Source: Burkholderia ubonensis (GTDB lineage: Bacteria; Pseudomonadota; Gammaproteobacteria; Burkholderiales; Burkholderiaceae). Taken from it: a stretch of DNA of 64,000 bases. Within the stretch, counting starts at the first letter, position 1, and each line of letters begins with the position of its first letter. The DNA is taken from NCBI RefSeq assembly GCF_001718695.1, contig NZ_CP013422.1, positions 1,116,001-1,180,000 on the forward strand. Direction: 5' to 3'. Of this stretch, positions 29,210 through 37,837 are shown in pieces. The notes under the pieces are model-generated. The model saw only the letters and a list, made by a program, of their open reading frames with translations. It did not search any database and was not told the DNA's origin. The translations under genes were made by a program, and so were the position numbers.

Positions 29210-29225
29210 TGGCACCCTTATTGCT
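29210..29225 (+). promoter_or_regulatory. Sigma-54 (-24/-12) promoter
   Basis: TGGCAC-CCTTA-TTGCT. The invariant GG (29211-29212) and GC (29223-29224) are 12 bases apart, exactly the RpoN consensus. It lies 37 bases before the start codon of the 91-residue protein gene and points toward it. An enhancer-binding protein site upstream was not identified. Confidence 0.75.
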
Positions 29226-29261
29226 CCTTGACTGGAAAACAGAACGTCAGGGAGCCCGCAC

Positions 29262-29537
29262 ATGAATACCGTCGAAGTCATCAGCCGCGCAGAAACCGTC
29301 GATCGAGCGGACGTGATCGACGGCGCCTCGCTGATTCGGCGGCTCGTTTCCGAGCGCCGCACGCCCGCCGCCCGCGAAGCCGCGTGCGTCGATAATCCGC
29401 CGCTGACGCTGTACGGCGCATATCGCCAGGGCGTCGAGGATTACGCCGCGCGCCGCGCGAATCCGTATCGCGCGGGCAGCCGCTTCTGGGCGCTGTGGGA
29501 AGAAGGACGTATCGAGGCTGAAACAGCCGGCCGTTGA
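29262..29537 (+). CDS. Conserved hypothetical 91-residue protein under a sigma-54 promoter
   Basis: A soluble 91-residue protein with no signal peptide or membrane segment (MNTVEVISRAETVDRADVID start, RAGSRFWALWEEGRIEAETA end). I do not recognise the family. A GGGAG ribosome-binding site precedes the ATG and a near-perfect -24/-12 promoter lies just upstream. This links it to RpoN-controlled functions such as nitrogen, motility or carbon stress. It stands between the diguanylate cyclase and the deacylase and is not closely linked to either (about 200-base gaps). Confidence 0.7.
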   Translation: MNTVEVISRAETVDRADVIDGASLIRRLVSERRTPAAREAACVDNPPLTLYGAYRQGVEDYAARRANPYRAGSRFWALWEEGRIEAETAGR

Positions 29538-29744
29538 CGCGGCCGCCGGTCGAACGGCACGCGCGGCGCGGCTGCGGCCTCGTCCGACGCGCGTGGGCAG
29601 CCCGCTGCTCGTCGATCGGTGATTCACCACTGCAACACGCGGCGCGTGCAGCACGCGCACTGCCGGGCGGCGGCCGATCGAGCCGCCGCCTTGCCACGCG
29701 TTTCCCGATAAGATGGCGGATTCCGTTCATCGAACGATGCCGCC

Positions 29745-30779
29745 ATGACCGCTTCCCCGTCCCACCGAAATCCGATCCATTGCGAAATCGACCTCGACGC
29801 TCCCGGCAAGCATGCCGGCTATCTGCGCCTGCCGCATTCGGTGCACCGCTCCGCCTACGGGTGGCTGCCGATCCCGATCGTGTCGATCCGCAACGGCGAC
29901 GGCCCGGTCGCGCTGGTGATGGCCGGCAACCACGGCGACGAATACGAAGGCCAGATCATCGTGTCGCAGCTGATGCGCGAGATCGAGCCGGAGATGGTCA
30001 GCGGGCAGCTGATCCTGCTGCCGATGGCGAACTTCCCCGCGGCGGACGCGGGCCTGCGCGTGTCGCCGCTCGACGGCGGCAACCTGAACCGCAGCTTTCC
30101 CGGCGATCCGGCCGGCACGCCGACGCAGATGATCGCCCATTACATCGAGCACGCGCTGCTGTCCCGCGCGCAATACCTCGTCGACCTGCATTCGGGCGGC
30201 AGCTCGCTGCTCTATCACAGTGGCAACATGCTCGCGATCGATCCGCTCGACGCGGACGAGGCCGCGCGGCTCAACGCGCTGCTGGTCGCGTTCGGGCTGC
30301 CGAACGCATTGCTGCATGCGCCGAATCCCGTGCATTCGGCATCGGCCGCGCGCCGGCAAGGCGCGATCTCGATCGTCACCGAGCTCGGCGGCGCGGGCAT
30401 GGCCGATCCGGCGCTGATCCGGCTCGGCCGCCACGGGCTGCTGCATTACCTTGGCTTCATCGGCCTGCTGCACGGCGCGCTGGTGCCCGACGCGCCGCCC
30501 GCCGTCACGCGCTTCATGCGGGTCGACGGCGAGCGTCACCACGTGTACGCGTACGAGCGCGGCCTCTACGAGCCGCTCGCCGAGCTCGGCGACAAGGTGC
30601 GCGCCGGACAGCCGGCCGCGTGGGTGCACTTCCCCGACACACCGCTGCGCGAGCCGGTGCTGCACCGCTTCGCGGGCGACGGCGAAGTGGTCTGCAAGCG
30701 CGTGCAGGCGCAGGTGCAGCGCGGCGACTGCCTGTTCCAGCTTGCCGAAGCATCGACGCCGCCGACGGTCATCGGCTAG
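29745..30779 (+). CDS. Succinylglutamate desuccinylase/aspartoacylase-family zinc deacylase (DoeB-like)
   Basis: A 344-residue M14-like zinc amidohydrolase. Zinc ligands His and Glu lie in GNHGDEYEG (about residues 60-68) and the third ligand in DLHSGG at about 148. The substrate-binding segment NLNRSFPG is at about 113-120. Members remove acyl groups from N-acyl amino acids; DoeB deacetylates N-acetyl-diaminobutyrate in ectoine breakdown, but no ectoine genes are near. Two kilobases downstream is an operon with an N-acetyltransferase and monooxygenases that may need exactly such a deacetylase (inference). No regulator is adjacent. Confidence 0.85.
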   Translation: MTASPSHRNPIHCEIDLDAPGKHAGYLRLPHSVHRSAYGWLPIPIVSIRNGDGPVALVMAGNHGDEYEGQIIVSQLMREIEPEMVSGQLILLPMANFPAADAGLRVSPLDGGNLNRSFPGDPAGTPTQMIAHYIEHALLSRAQYLVDLHSGGSSLLYHSGNMLAIDPLDADEAARLNALLVAFGLPNALLHAPNPVHSASAARRQGAISIVTELGGAGMADPALIRLGRHGLLHYLGFIGLLHGALVPDAPPAVTRFMRVDGERHHVYAYERGLYEPLAELGDKVRAGQPAAWVHFPDTPLREPVLHRFAGDGEVVCKRVQAQVQRGDCLFQLAEASTPPTVIG

Positions 30780-30844
30780 TTCGCCGTTCGCCGCCCCTCA
30801 TATCGCCGACCGCAACGCCATGCCCAACCTTCCGGGACACGCTC

Positions 30845-31528
30845 ATGGGTGACAGGACCACCGCGCTGATCGACACGAAGATATCGCGCGCGTCGGCGCC
30901 GAACGCGGCACGTGCGCTCTACGCGCGTCTCGTCGAGGGCGGCGTCATCGTTCCCGAGCTCCGCAGCGGGTTGTCGCTGGGCGCGCCCGCCTTTCCGTTG
31001 CGCGCCGACTTCCGCGGGCTGGACGATCTCGAAGGCTGGGGTTCGCCCGAGCGGAAAGTCGATGCCTACAGTCCCGTCGTCACACGCATCACGGCGATTC
31101 AGATCGACGTGACCGGTCACGGCTGGCAGACCGGCGCAACGGGCCGGCCGGAACTGGTGGCTTCAGCGGACAATCACGGCCTGTTCATGAATTACGACGG
31201 CGGTTTCAGCGTCAATTGCCCGTACTGCCGAGCGGCGATCGAGCTCGGAGCAGACGGCAGCGACGAACTCGGTGAGGCGCTCGACGCGTGGTGCCGAGAA
31301 CCGGAGTCGGCGCGGCTACGCTGCCCGTCGTGCGATTCGATCACGCCGGTGTCCGAATGGCGCTCGGTAAATTACGAATTCGCGGCCGGCCATCTCGGGA
31401 TGACGCTCTGGGGCGAACACCTGCTGGGATTGGTCGAGCGTCCGTCGAGCGCAGCGGCCAAACACCTGAAGACGCTGTTTTCGGCGATCGAAGGCGCCGA
31501 GCCCGCGGTCGTGTTCTGCAATATCTGA
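30845..31528 (+). CDS. Hypothetical protein with a double-CxxC zinc ribbon
   Basis: A 227-residue soluble protein. Two knuckles, CPYC at about residue 124 and CPSC at about 158, form a probable zinc ribbon in the middle. The flanking parts (PERKVDAYSPVVTRITAIQI, NYEFAAGHLGMTLWGEHLLG) match no family I know. It lies 65 bases after the deacylase on the same strand and may be co-transcribed. The ATG 30845 was chosen because upstream codons are in intergenic-type sequence. Confidence 0.6.
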   Translation: MGDRTTALIDTKISRASAPNAARALYARLVEGGVIVPELRSGLSLGAPAFPLRADFRGLDDLEGWGSPERKVDAYSPVVTRITAIQIDVTGHGWQTGATGRPELVASADNHGLFMNYDGGFSVNCPYCRAAIELGADGSDELGEALDAWCREPESARLRCPSCDSITPVSEWRSVNYEFAAGHLGMTLWGEHLLGLVERPSSAAAKHLKTLFSAIEGAEPAVVFCNI

Positions 31529-31899
31529 GCGCTGCGCGCCTGATCGCCATCCTTGGTTCGATGCGCATGAGCTGCGAGACAACCGACGCGTGGGCCGCCT
31601 GCATCTGCATCACATGCAGGCCGAGCGATCACGGCCGCGCAACACGCACACCCCATGCCCGCTGCAAGCCTTTTAACGTTCCCCGCGAAATCCTTATCGA
31701 AATTGCTTCGTTCGCCTTTGCCTGCCGCGCCGCTAACGTGTTCGAAACGGCGGCGGCACGCCCGATGCATCGCAGCACGCACTGAGCACCGAGACCGCCG
31801 CCATCACGACAACCGCGTCGCGATAACGGCACTGACCGGACGGGCCGCATGCCCGGCCTTCGAACGGAACGTCCGCGTCGCGCGCCCTTCGCGACGCCC
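31529..31899. other. Intergenic region before the acetyltransferase operon
   Basis: No gene recognised. A small hairpin (CCTGCAT at 31598-31604 with ATGCAGG at 31614-31620) lies 70 bases after the zinc-ribbon gene, and a more AT-rich patch at 31670-31730 may hold the operon promoter. Confidence 0.4.
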
Positions 31900-32460
31900 A
31901 TGGCCACGACCGACCGCATTCTCGACACGACGCCGCTCGACGTCCGCGCGCAACCGCTGATCGACGCGCTGATCGAAGAGTATTCCACGCGTTACGACGC
32001 GTACCGCCCCGATAGCCGGGCGTCCGCGCGCGAGGAACTCGCACGCTACCCGGCCGAACGGTTCGCGCCGCCCGAAGGCGCGTTCATCCTGCTGCTGCGC
32101 GACGGCGAGACGATCGGCGGCGGCGCATTCATGCGCTATGACGCGCAGACGGCCGAGCTGAAGCGCATCTGGACGCGCACGGACCTCCGGCGCCAGGGGC
32201 TCGCGCGGCGCATCGTCGAAGCGCTCGAAGCGCGCGCCGCGCAGCAGGGCTATCGCCGCCTCTACCTGACCACGGGCTTTCGCCAGCCCGAAGCCTGGGC
32301 GCTGTACGACCGCTCCGGCTACGCGCGCCTGTTCGATTCGTCGATCGATCCCGAAGCGTATTTCCATCTGCCGTTCGGCAAGGACCTGATCGACCCGTCG
32401 CGCACGTCGACGCTCGCCGACCTGTGGGCGCCGCTGCCCGAACCGGCCTTACCGCGCTGA
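31900..32460 (+). CDS. GNAT-family N-acetyltransferase
   Basis: A 186-residue acetyl-CoA-dependent N-acyltransferase. The acetyl-CoA-binding signature is RRQGLARRIVEALEARA at about residues 97-113, followed by RLYLTTGFRQPEAWALYDRSGY. Start MATTDRILDTTPLDVR; upstream in-frame codons to 31849 look non-coding. It is the first gene of a tight same-strand series (gaps 67, 48, 19, 87 and 32 bases) with two ABC binding proteins, two flavin monooxygenases and a fused permease-ATPase. In the analogous B. subtilis operon the acetyltransferase N-acetylates S-modified cysteines before oxidation. That role here is inference. Confidence 0.82.
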   Translation: MATTDRILDTTPLDVRAQPLIDALIEEYSTRYDAYRPDSRASAREELARYPAERFAPPEGAFILLLRDGETIGGGAFMRYDAQTAELKRIWTRTDLRRQGLARRIVEALEARAAQQGYRRLYLTTGFRQPEAWALYDRSGYARLFDSSIDPEAYFHLPFGKDLIDPSRTSTLADLWAPLPEPALPR

Positions 32461-32527
32461 ACCGGCCGCGCCGTCGCAAGCATTTGGGTCTCCAGCCCAG
32501 AAAAACCGTCAACGACAGGAAGCATCC

Positions 32528-33469
32528 ATGCAACGAGCCGTCCCTTTCACGCCGCGCGCCGTGCGCACGCTGGCGGCCGCGCTGATCGGCGCGACCGCCA
32601 TCGCCGCAGCCGCCGCGACGTTCGACCTGAGCCCCGAACAGCGCGGCCGCCCGCGCGGCACGGCCGATGCGGCCGTACAACGCGCGGTGCCGCCGACGTT
32701 CAAGTTCGCCGAGGCCGGCACGCTGACCATCGGCATCGCGCCGAGCCTGCCGCCGATCAGCACCTATGCGACCGACGCGCGCACGGTCGTCGGCTTTGAC
32801 GCGGATCTCGGCCAGCTCGTCGCGGACAGCCTCGGCCGCAAGGTGAAGATCGTCGCGCTCGCGTGGCCCGACTGGCCGCTCGCGCTCGCGTCGGGCAAGG
32901 TCGACGCGGTGATCTCGAACGTCACGGTCACCGAGGAGCGCAAGCAGAAGTTCGATTTCTCGTCGTACCGCAAGGACCAGGTCGGCTTCTACGTGCGCAA
33001 CGACAGCAAGATCACGTCGATCCGCGAGCCGAAGGACGTCGCGGGCCTGCGCGTCGTGACCGACGCGGGCACCAACCAGGAAAAGATCCTGCTCGCGTGG
33101 GACCGCGAGAACGTCGCGCACGGGCTCAAGCCGGTCGCCGTCCAGTACTACGACGACCAGGCGATGCGGCTCGTCGCGGTGCAGTCGGGCCGCGCCGACG
33201 CGGTATTCAGCGTGAACTCGGTGCTTGCATACCAGAGCGCGCAACAGGGCAAGACGCGGCTCGTCGGCGCGATCAGCGGCGGCTGGCCGCGCACCGCCGA
33301 CATCGCGGTCGCGACGCGCAAGGGCAGCGGCCTCGCCGAGCCGGTGACGATCGCGCTGAACGGGCTGATCCGCAACGGCCTGTACCAGCGGATCCTCGAG
33401 CGCTGGAGCCTCGGCTCCGAGGCGATCGACCAGGCGCGCACCAATCCGCCGGGCCTGCCGAAGTCCTGA
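32528..33469 (+). CDS. Amino-acid-type ABC substrate-binding protein 1
   Basis: A 313-residue periplasmic binding protein of family 3 (polar amino acids/cystine). The N-terminal signal peptide (RTLAAALIGATAIAAAAA) is followed by the binding domain starting FAEAGTLTIGIAPSLPPIST. Motifs SGKVDAVISNVTVTEERK and GLRVVTDAGTNQEK are typical. A clear paralogue is encoded at 37838-38776, at the other end of the operon; both share STYATDARTVVG and a PPGLP C-terminus. Two binding proteins for one channel mirror TcyJ/TcyK in Bacillus. A GGAAG ribosome-binding site is present. Confidence 0.9.
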   Translation: MQRAVPFTPRAVRTLAAALIGATAIAAAAATFDLSPEQRGRPRGTADAAVQRAVPPTFKFAEAGTLTIGIAPSLPPISTYATDARTVVGFDADLGQLVADSLGRKVKIVALAWPDWPLALASGKVDAVISNVTVTEERKQKFDFSSYRKDQVGFYVRNDSKITSIREPKDVAGLRVVTDAGTNQEKILLAWDRENVAHGLKPVAVQYYDDQAMRLVAVQSGRADAVFSVNSVLAYQSAQQGKTRLVGAISGGWPRTADIAVATRKGSGLAEPVTIALNGLIRNGLYQRILERWSLGSEAIDQARTNPPGLPKS

Positions 33470-33517
33470 CCCGCCGCGCGCCATCGTCAACGTCATCCGC
33501 AGGATTCGCCGCCCATC

Positions 33518-34567
33518 ATGTCTTACTCGCTATCGTTGCTGGACAAGAGCCCGATCGCCGACGGCACGCGCGCAGCCGACGCGCTGCGCTTCACCGTCGC
33601 GCTCGCGCAGCGCGCCGAACAGCTCGGCTACCGCCGCTTCTGGGTCGCCGAGCATCACGGCGCGCCCGGGTTCGCCAGCTCCGCGCCGGAGATCGTCGTC
33701 GCCCACCTGCTCGCGCATACGTCGCGCATCCGCGTCGGCTCCGGCGGCGTGATGCTGCAGCACTACAGCCCGTTCAAGGTCGCCGAGACCTTCAAGCTGC
33801 TCGCGTCGCTCGCGCCCGGCCGCGTCGATCTGGGCGTCGGCAAGGCGCCCGGCGGGCTGCCGCTGACGACCCGCGCGCTGCAGTGGTTCCACGACCGCGC
33901 GAAAAAGCCCGGCTTCGCCGGCCAGCTCGCGGAGCTCGACGCGTTCCTCGGCTGGGGCGTCGCCGAGGACCACCCGCTCGCGGGCGCGGTCGCGACGCCG
34001 GTGCCGCCGCAGCCGCCGCAGCGGATCCTGCTCGGCGGCTCGCCGGACAGCGCCGGGCTCGCCGCGCGCCAGGGCTGGCGCTTCTGCTACGCGGGGCATT
34101 TCAACGGCGACGAAGCCCATATCGAGCGTTCGCTCGACGCGTATCGCAACGCCGGCGGCGTGAAGCCGCTCGTCGCGCTGTATGCGGTCGCCGCGCCGAC
34201 CCGCGAAGACGCCGAACGGCTGATCGGGCCGCTGCGGATCTTCAAGCTGCAATTGGCGAGCGGCCAGAGCTTCAACCTCGCCAGCGCGCAGGCGGCGGCC
34301 GAGTTCGCGCGGCAAAGCGGCGCGACCGACTACCGGATCGACGAGCTGCGCCCGGCCGTGCTCGCCGACACGCCCGAGCGCGTGCATCGCGCGCTCGACG
34401 CGCTGAGCCGGCGGCTCGACGTCGACGAGTTCGTCGTCGATTCGCCGCTGACCGACTATGCGGCGCGGCTCGCGTCGGTCGAATGGCTCGGCGGCGCGCT
34501 CGCGGCTACGCCCGTGGGCGACGCCGATGCCGATGCGGTTGCCGCAGGCTTTCCCCCTTCTTACTGA
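33518..34567 (+). CDS. LLM-class flavin monooxygenase (MsnO8/CmoO-like)
   Basis: A 349-residue bacterial-luciferase-like TIM-barrel enzyme using FMNH2 and oxygen. Signatures: start [32 protein letters not shown] at about residues 43-59, [16 protein letters not shown] at about 69-84 and [11 protein letters not shown]. It belongs to the single-subunit MsnO8-type subgroup. No FMN reductase gene is adjacent, so reduced flavin must be supplied from elsewhere. It lies between a cysteine-type binding protein and a second, unrelated-subfamily flavin monooxygenase, as in operons that break C-S bonds of modified cysteines. Confidence 0.88.
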   Translation: MSYSLSLLDKSPIADGTRAADALRFTVALAQRAEQLGYRRFWVAEHHGAPGFASSAPEIVVAHLLAHTSRIRVGSGGVMLQHYSPFKVAETFKLLASLAPGRVDLGVGKAPGGLPLTTRALQWFHDRAKKPGFAGQLAELDAFLGWGVAEDHPLAGAVATPVPPQPPQRILLGGSPDSAGLAARQGWRFCYAGHFNGDEAHIERSLDAYRNAGGVKPLVALYAVAAPTREDAERLIGPLRIFKLQLASGQSFNLASAQAAAEFARQSGATDYRIDELRPAVLADTPERVHRALDALSRRLDVDEFVVDSPLTDYAARLASVEWLGGALAATPVGDADADAVAAGFPPSY

Positions 34568-34586
34568 CATCCACCCTGACCCGCCC

Positions 34587-35936
34587 ATGACCAGACGATC
34601 CATCACCTTCGGCCTGATGCTGCAAGGCGCAGGCAGCCACATGAATGCGTGGCGGCATCCGAGCAACCCGCCGGACGCGAGCATCAACCTCGACTTCGTC
34701 ACGCGCATCGCACGCAAGGCCGAGGACCACGGCGTCGCGTTCGCGTTCGTCGCGGACGGCCTCTACATCAACGAGAAGTCGATCCCGCACTTCCTGAACC
34801 GCTTCGAGCCGCTGACGGTGCTGTCCGCGCTCGCCACCGCGACGAAGAAGATCGGGCTCGCGGGCACGATCTCGACGTCGTACAGCGAGCCGTTCACGGT
34901 CGCGCGCCAGCTCGCGTCGCTCGACGCGATCAGCGGCGGCCGCGCCGGCTGGAACGTCGTGACCACGCCGCTCGAAGGCACCGCGAAGAATTTCGGCAAG
35001 GCGCATCCCGATCACGCACTGCGCTACGAGATCGCCGACGAGTACCTGGGCGTCGTGCAGGGGCTGTGGGACAGCTGGGACGACGACGCGTTCGTGCGCG
35101 ACCGCGCGACCGGGCAGTTCTTCGCGCGCGACAAGCTCCACACGCTCGACCACCACGGCCGCTTCTTCCAGGTCGCGGGGCCGCTCAACATCCAGCGCTC
35201 GCCGCAGGGGCAGCCGGTGATCTTCCAGGCCGGGTCGTCCGACACCGGGATCGCGCTCGCGGGCAAGTACGCGGACGCGGTGTTCACGCATTCGCCGTCG
35301 CTCGACGACACGCGCGCGTTCACGCAGCGCGTGAAGCAGAGCGCGGTCGAGCACGGCCGCCGCGCCGACGACGTGAAGGTGTTCCCGGGCATCGGGCCGA
35401 TCGTCGGGCGCACGGCCGCCGAGGCCGAGGAAAAATACCAGGCGATCCGCAACCTGCTGACGATCGACGAGGCGCTCGCGTTCCTCGGCCGCTTCTTCGA
35501 TCACCACGACTTCTCGCAATACCCGCTCGACGCGCCGTTCCCCGAGCTCGGCGAGATCGGCCGCAACAGCTTCCGCTCGACCACCGACCGGATCAAGGCC
35601 GATGCGAAGCAGCACGGGTGGACGCTGCGCGAAACCGCGCTCGAGGTCGCGACGCCGCGGCCGAACTTCATCGGCACCGCCGAGCACGTCGCCGACGAGC
35701 TGATCCGCTGGATCGACGCGGGCGCCGCCGACGGCTTCATCCTCGGCTTCGCGGTGCAGGCGCAGGGCGTCGACGATTTCTTCGAGCTCGTGGTGCCGGT
35801 GCTGGAGGCGCGCGGCCGCTATCGCCGCGACCTCCCCGGCAGCACGCTGCGCGATCACCTCGGGCTGCCGCGCAAGGCGAGCCGCTATGCGGCGGCCGAG
35901 GCGGAGCGCGCCACCGTGGCCGACGCGCAGGCCTGA
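34587..35936 (+). CDS. NtaA/SnaA/SoxA-family flavin monooxygenase (CmoJ/DmoA-like)
   Basis: A 449-residue reduced-flavin-dependent monooxygenase of the nitrilotriacetate/dibenzothiophene/dimethyl-sulfide group. Signatures: [19 protein letters not shown] start, [19 protein letters not shown] at about 110-128, [20 protein letters not shown] and [11 protein letters not shown]. In B. subtilis a relative (YtnJ/CmoJ) oxidises N-acetyl-S-(2-succino)cysteine, releasing N-acetylcysteine. Only 19 bases separate it from the previous gene. Together the two monooxygenases and acetyltransferase suggest stepwise C-S cleavage, but the true substrate is unproven. Confidence 0.9.
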   Translation: MTRRSITFGLMLQGAGSHMNAWRHPSNPPDASINLDFVTRIARKAEDHGVAFAFVADGLYINEKSIPHFLNRFEPLTVLSALATATKKIGLAGTISTSYSEPFTVARQLASLDAISGGRAGWNVVTTPLEGTAKNFGKAHPDHALRYEIADEYLGVVQGLWDSWDDDAFVRDRATGQFFARDKLHTLDHHGRFFQVAGPLNIQRSPQGQPVIFQAGSSDTGIALAGKYADAVFTHSPSLDDTRAFTQRVKQSAVEHGRRADDVKVFPGIGPIVGRTAAEAEEKYQAIRNLLTIDEALAFLGRFFDHHDFSQYPLDAPFPELGEIGRNSFRSTTDRIKADAKQHGWTLRETALEVATPRPNFIGTAEHVADELIRWIDAGAADGFILGFAVQAQGVDDFFELVVPVLEARGRYRRDLPGSTLRDHLGLPRKASRYAAAEAERATVADAQA

Positions 35937-36023
35937 CGACCATTCGGCCGGCCGCCGCCCGCGTGCGGTGCGCCGGCCGACAGACAGGCGGAACCACAGG
36001 AACCGTACGGAGCCCGTACCGAT

Positions 36024-37805
36024 ATGAGCGACACCACCCACCTCGGCGCGGCCGCGCCGCATCTTTCACCCCTTTCTCCCGCCGCGCGCGACGCAGGCAC
36101 GCGCTTGCGGATCGTGCCTGCGCGGCATCGTTCGAGCGCGGCCGGCACCGCGCTCGCGCTGGCGCTGATCGCGCTCGTGCTGGCTTCGGTCATCGGCAAC
36201 CCGCAATGGGGCTGGCCGGTGTTCGCCGACTGGTTCTTCGCGCCGCCGGTGCTGTCCGGGCTCGCGCGCACGCTGGCGCTGACGGCGCTCGGCGCGGTGT
36301 TCGGCCTCGTGCTGGGCGCGTTCGTCGCGCTGGCGCGGCTGTCGCGCTCGCGGCTGCTGTCGGCGAGCGCGTGGGCGTTCATCTGGCTGTTCCGCTCGAT
36401 CCCGCTGATCGTGCTGCTGCTGATCCTGAACAACCTCGGCTACCTGTACGAGCACGTGCGGCTCGGCGTGCCGCTCACCGGCATCACGTTCGTCGACGTC
36501 GCGACGACCGACCTGATCAGCCCGTTCCTCGCGGCGGTGCTCGGCCTGACGCTGCACCATGCGGCGTTCTCCGCCGAAGTGATCCGCGGCGGCATCCTCT
36601 CGGTCGACCAGGGCCAGCTCGAGGCCGCGGCGGCGCTCGGCCTGCCGCGCGCGCACCAGACGACGCGCATCGTGCTGCCGCAGGCGATGCGCGCGATCCT
36701 GCCGACCGCGTTCAACGACCTGATCATGCTCGCGAAAGGCACGTCGATGGTGTACGTGCTCGCGATGCCCGAGCTGTTCTACACGGTGCAGGTGATCTAC
36801 CGGCGCAATCTCGAGGTGATTCCGCTGCTGATGGTCGCGACCGTCTGGTATCTGATCATCCTCACGGTGCTGTCGGCGATCCAGGTGCAGGTCGAGCGGC
36901 ACTACGCGCGCGGCGCGCTGCGCAACCCGCCGCCGTCCGCCCTCACCTTCGTGCTTGCTCGCGCCGGCGCGCTGTGGCGGCGGCTCGCGGCGCGCAAGCC
37001 CGCCGCGGCGGCGCCGGCCGCCACCGGGGCGGCCGCGCCGCAACAGGGCGGCGAGGTCGCGGTGCACGCGGTGTCGAAGCAGTTCGGCGCGCAGCGCGTG
37101 CTCGAGCGCGTATCGTTCGTCGCGCTGCGCGGCAGCGTGACGGTGATCGTCGGGCCGTCCGGCTCCGGCAAGTCGACGCTGCTGCGCACGATCAATCACC
37201 TCGAGCGCGTCGACGACGGCTTCATCGACATCGACGGCGAGCTGATCGGCTACCGCCGCGACGGCGACGTGCTCTACGAGCTGAAGGAGCGCGACGTGCT
37301 GAAGCGCCGCACCGAGGTCGGCATGGTGTTCCAGAACTTCAACCTGTTCCCGCACCTGACCGTGCTGGAGAACCTGATCGAGGCGCCGGTCGCCGTCGGC
37401 GGCGCGACCCGCGACGCCGCCGAGCGCACCGCGCGCGCGTTGCTCGCGCGCGTCGGGCTCGCGGACAAGGCCGACGCGTATCCGCGCCAGCTGTCCGGCG
37501 GCCAGCAGCAGCGCGTCGCGATCGCACGCGCGCTCGCGCTGCGGCCGAAGGTGCTGCTGTTCGACGAGCCGACGTCCGCGCTCGATCCGGAGCTCGTCAA
37601 CGAGGTGCTCGACGTGATCAAGGAGCTCGCGCGCTCGGGCACGACGCTCGTGATCGTCACGCACGAAATCGGCTTCGCACGCGAAGTCGCGGACAACGTG
37701 CTGTTCATGGAAAGCGGACGCATCGTCGAGGCGGGGCCGCCCGCGATCGTGCTCGACCAGCCGACCCATCCGCGCACGCGCGAATTCCTGTCGCGGGTGC
37801 TGTGA
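36024..37805 (+). CDS. Fused amino-acid ABC transporter permease and ATP-binding protein
   Basis: A 593-residue fusion. Residues about 35-300 are a GlnP/TcyL-type permease (about five to six membrane segments, coupling loop AAAALGLPRAHQTTRIVLPQ at about 205-224). An Ala/Pro linker at about 325-345 leads to a complete GlnQ-type ATPase with Walker A GPSGSGKST at about 376, FQNFNLFPHLTVLENL, signature LSGGQQQRVA at about 491 and Walker [13 protein letters not shown] at about 510. A dimer would form the whole transporter. One channel gene stands against two binding proteins in the same operon. The family pattern is cystine/cysteine-like amino-acid uptake. Confidence 0.93.
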   Translation: MSDTTHLGAAAPHLSPLSPAARDAGTRLRIVPARHRSSAAGTALALALIALVLASVIGNPQWGWPVFADWFFAPPVLSGLARTLALTALGAVFGLVLGAFVALARLSRSRLLSASAWAFIWLFRSIPLIVLLLILNNLGYLYEHVRLGVPLTGITFVDVATTDLISPFLAAVLGLTLHHAAFSAEVIRGGILSVDQGQLEAAAALGLPRAHQTTRIVLPQAMRAILPTAFNDLIMLAKGTSMVYVLAMPELFYTVQVIYRRNLEVIPLLMVATVWYLIILTVLSAIQVQVERHYARGALRNPPPSALTFVLARAGALWRRLAARKPAAAAPAATGAAAPQQGGEVAVHAVSKQFGAQRVLERVSFVALRGSVTVIVGPSGSGKSTLLRTINHLERVDDGFIDIDGELIGYRRDGDVLYELKERDVLKRRTEVGMVFQNFNLFPHLTVLENLIEAPVAVGGATRDAAERTARALLARVGLADKADAYPRQLSGGQQQRVAIARALALRPKVLLFDEPTSALDPELVNEVLDVIKELARSGTTLVIVTHEIGFAREVADNVLFMESGRIVEAGPPAIVLDQPTHPRTREFLSRVL

Positions 37806-37837
37806 CGCCCGCCTTTTTCTCCGGACCAGCGAGATAC

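Noticed and set aside
30911..31120. Antisense frame in the zinc-ribbon gene
   Set aside because: It overlaps a better supported plus-strand gene with conserved CxxC motifs.
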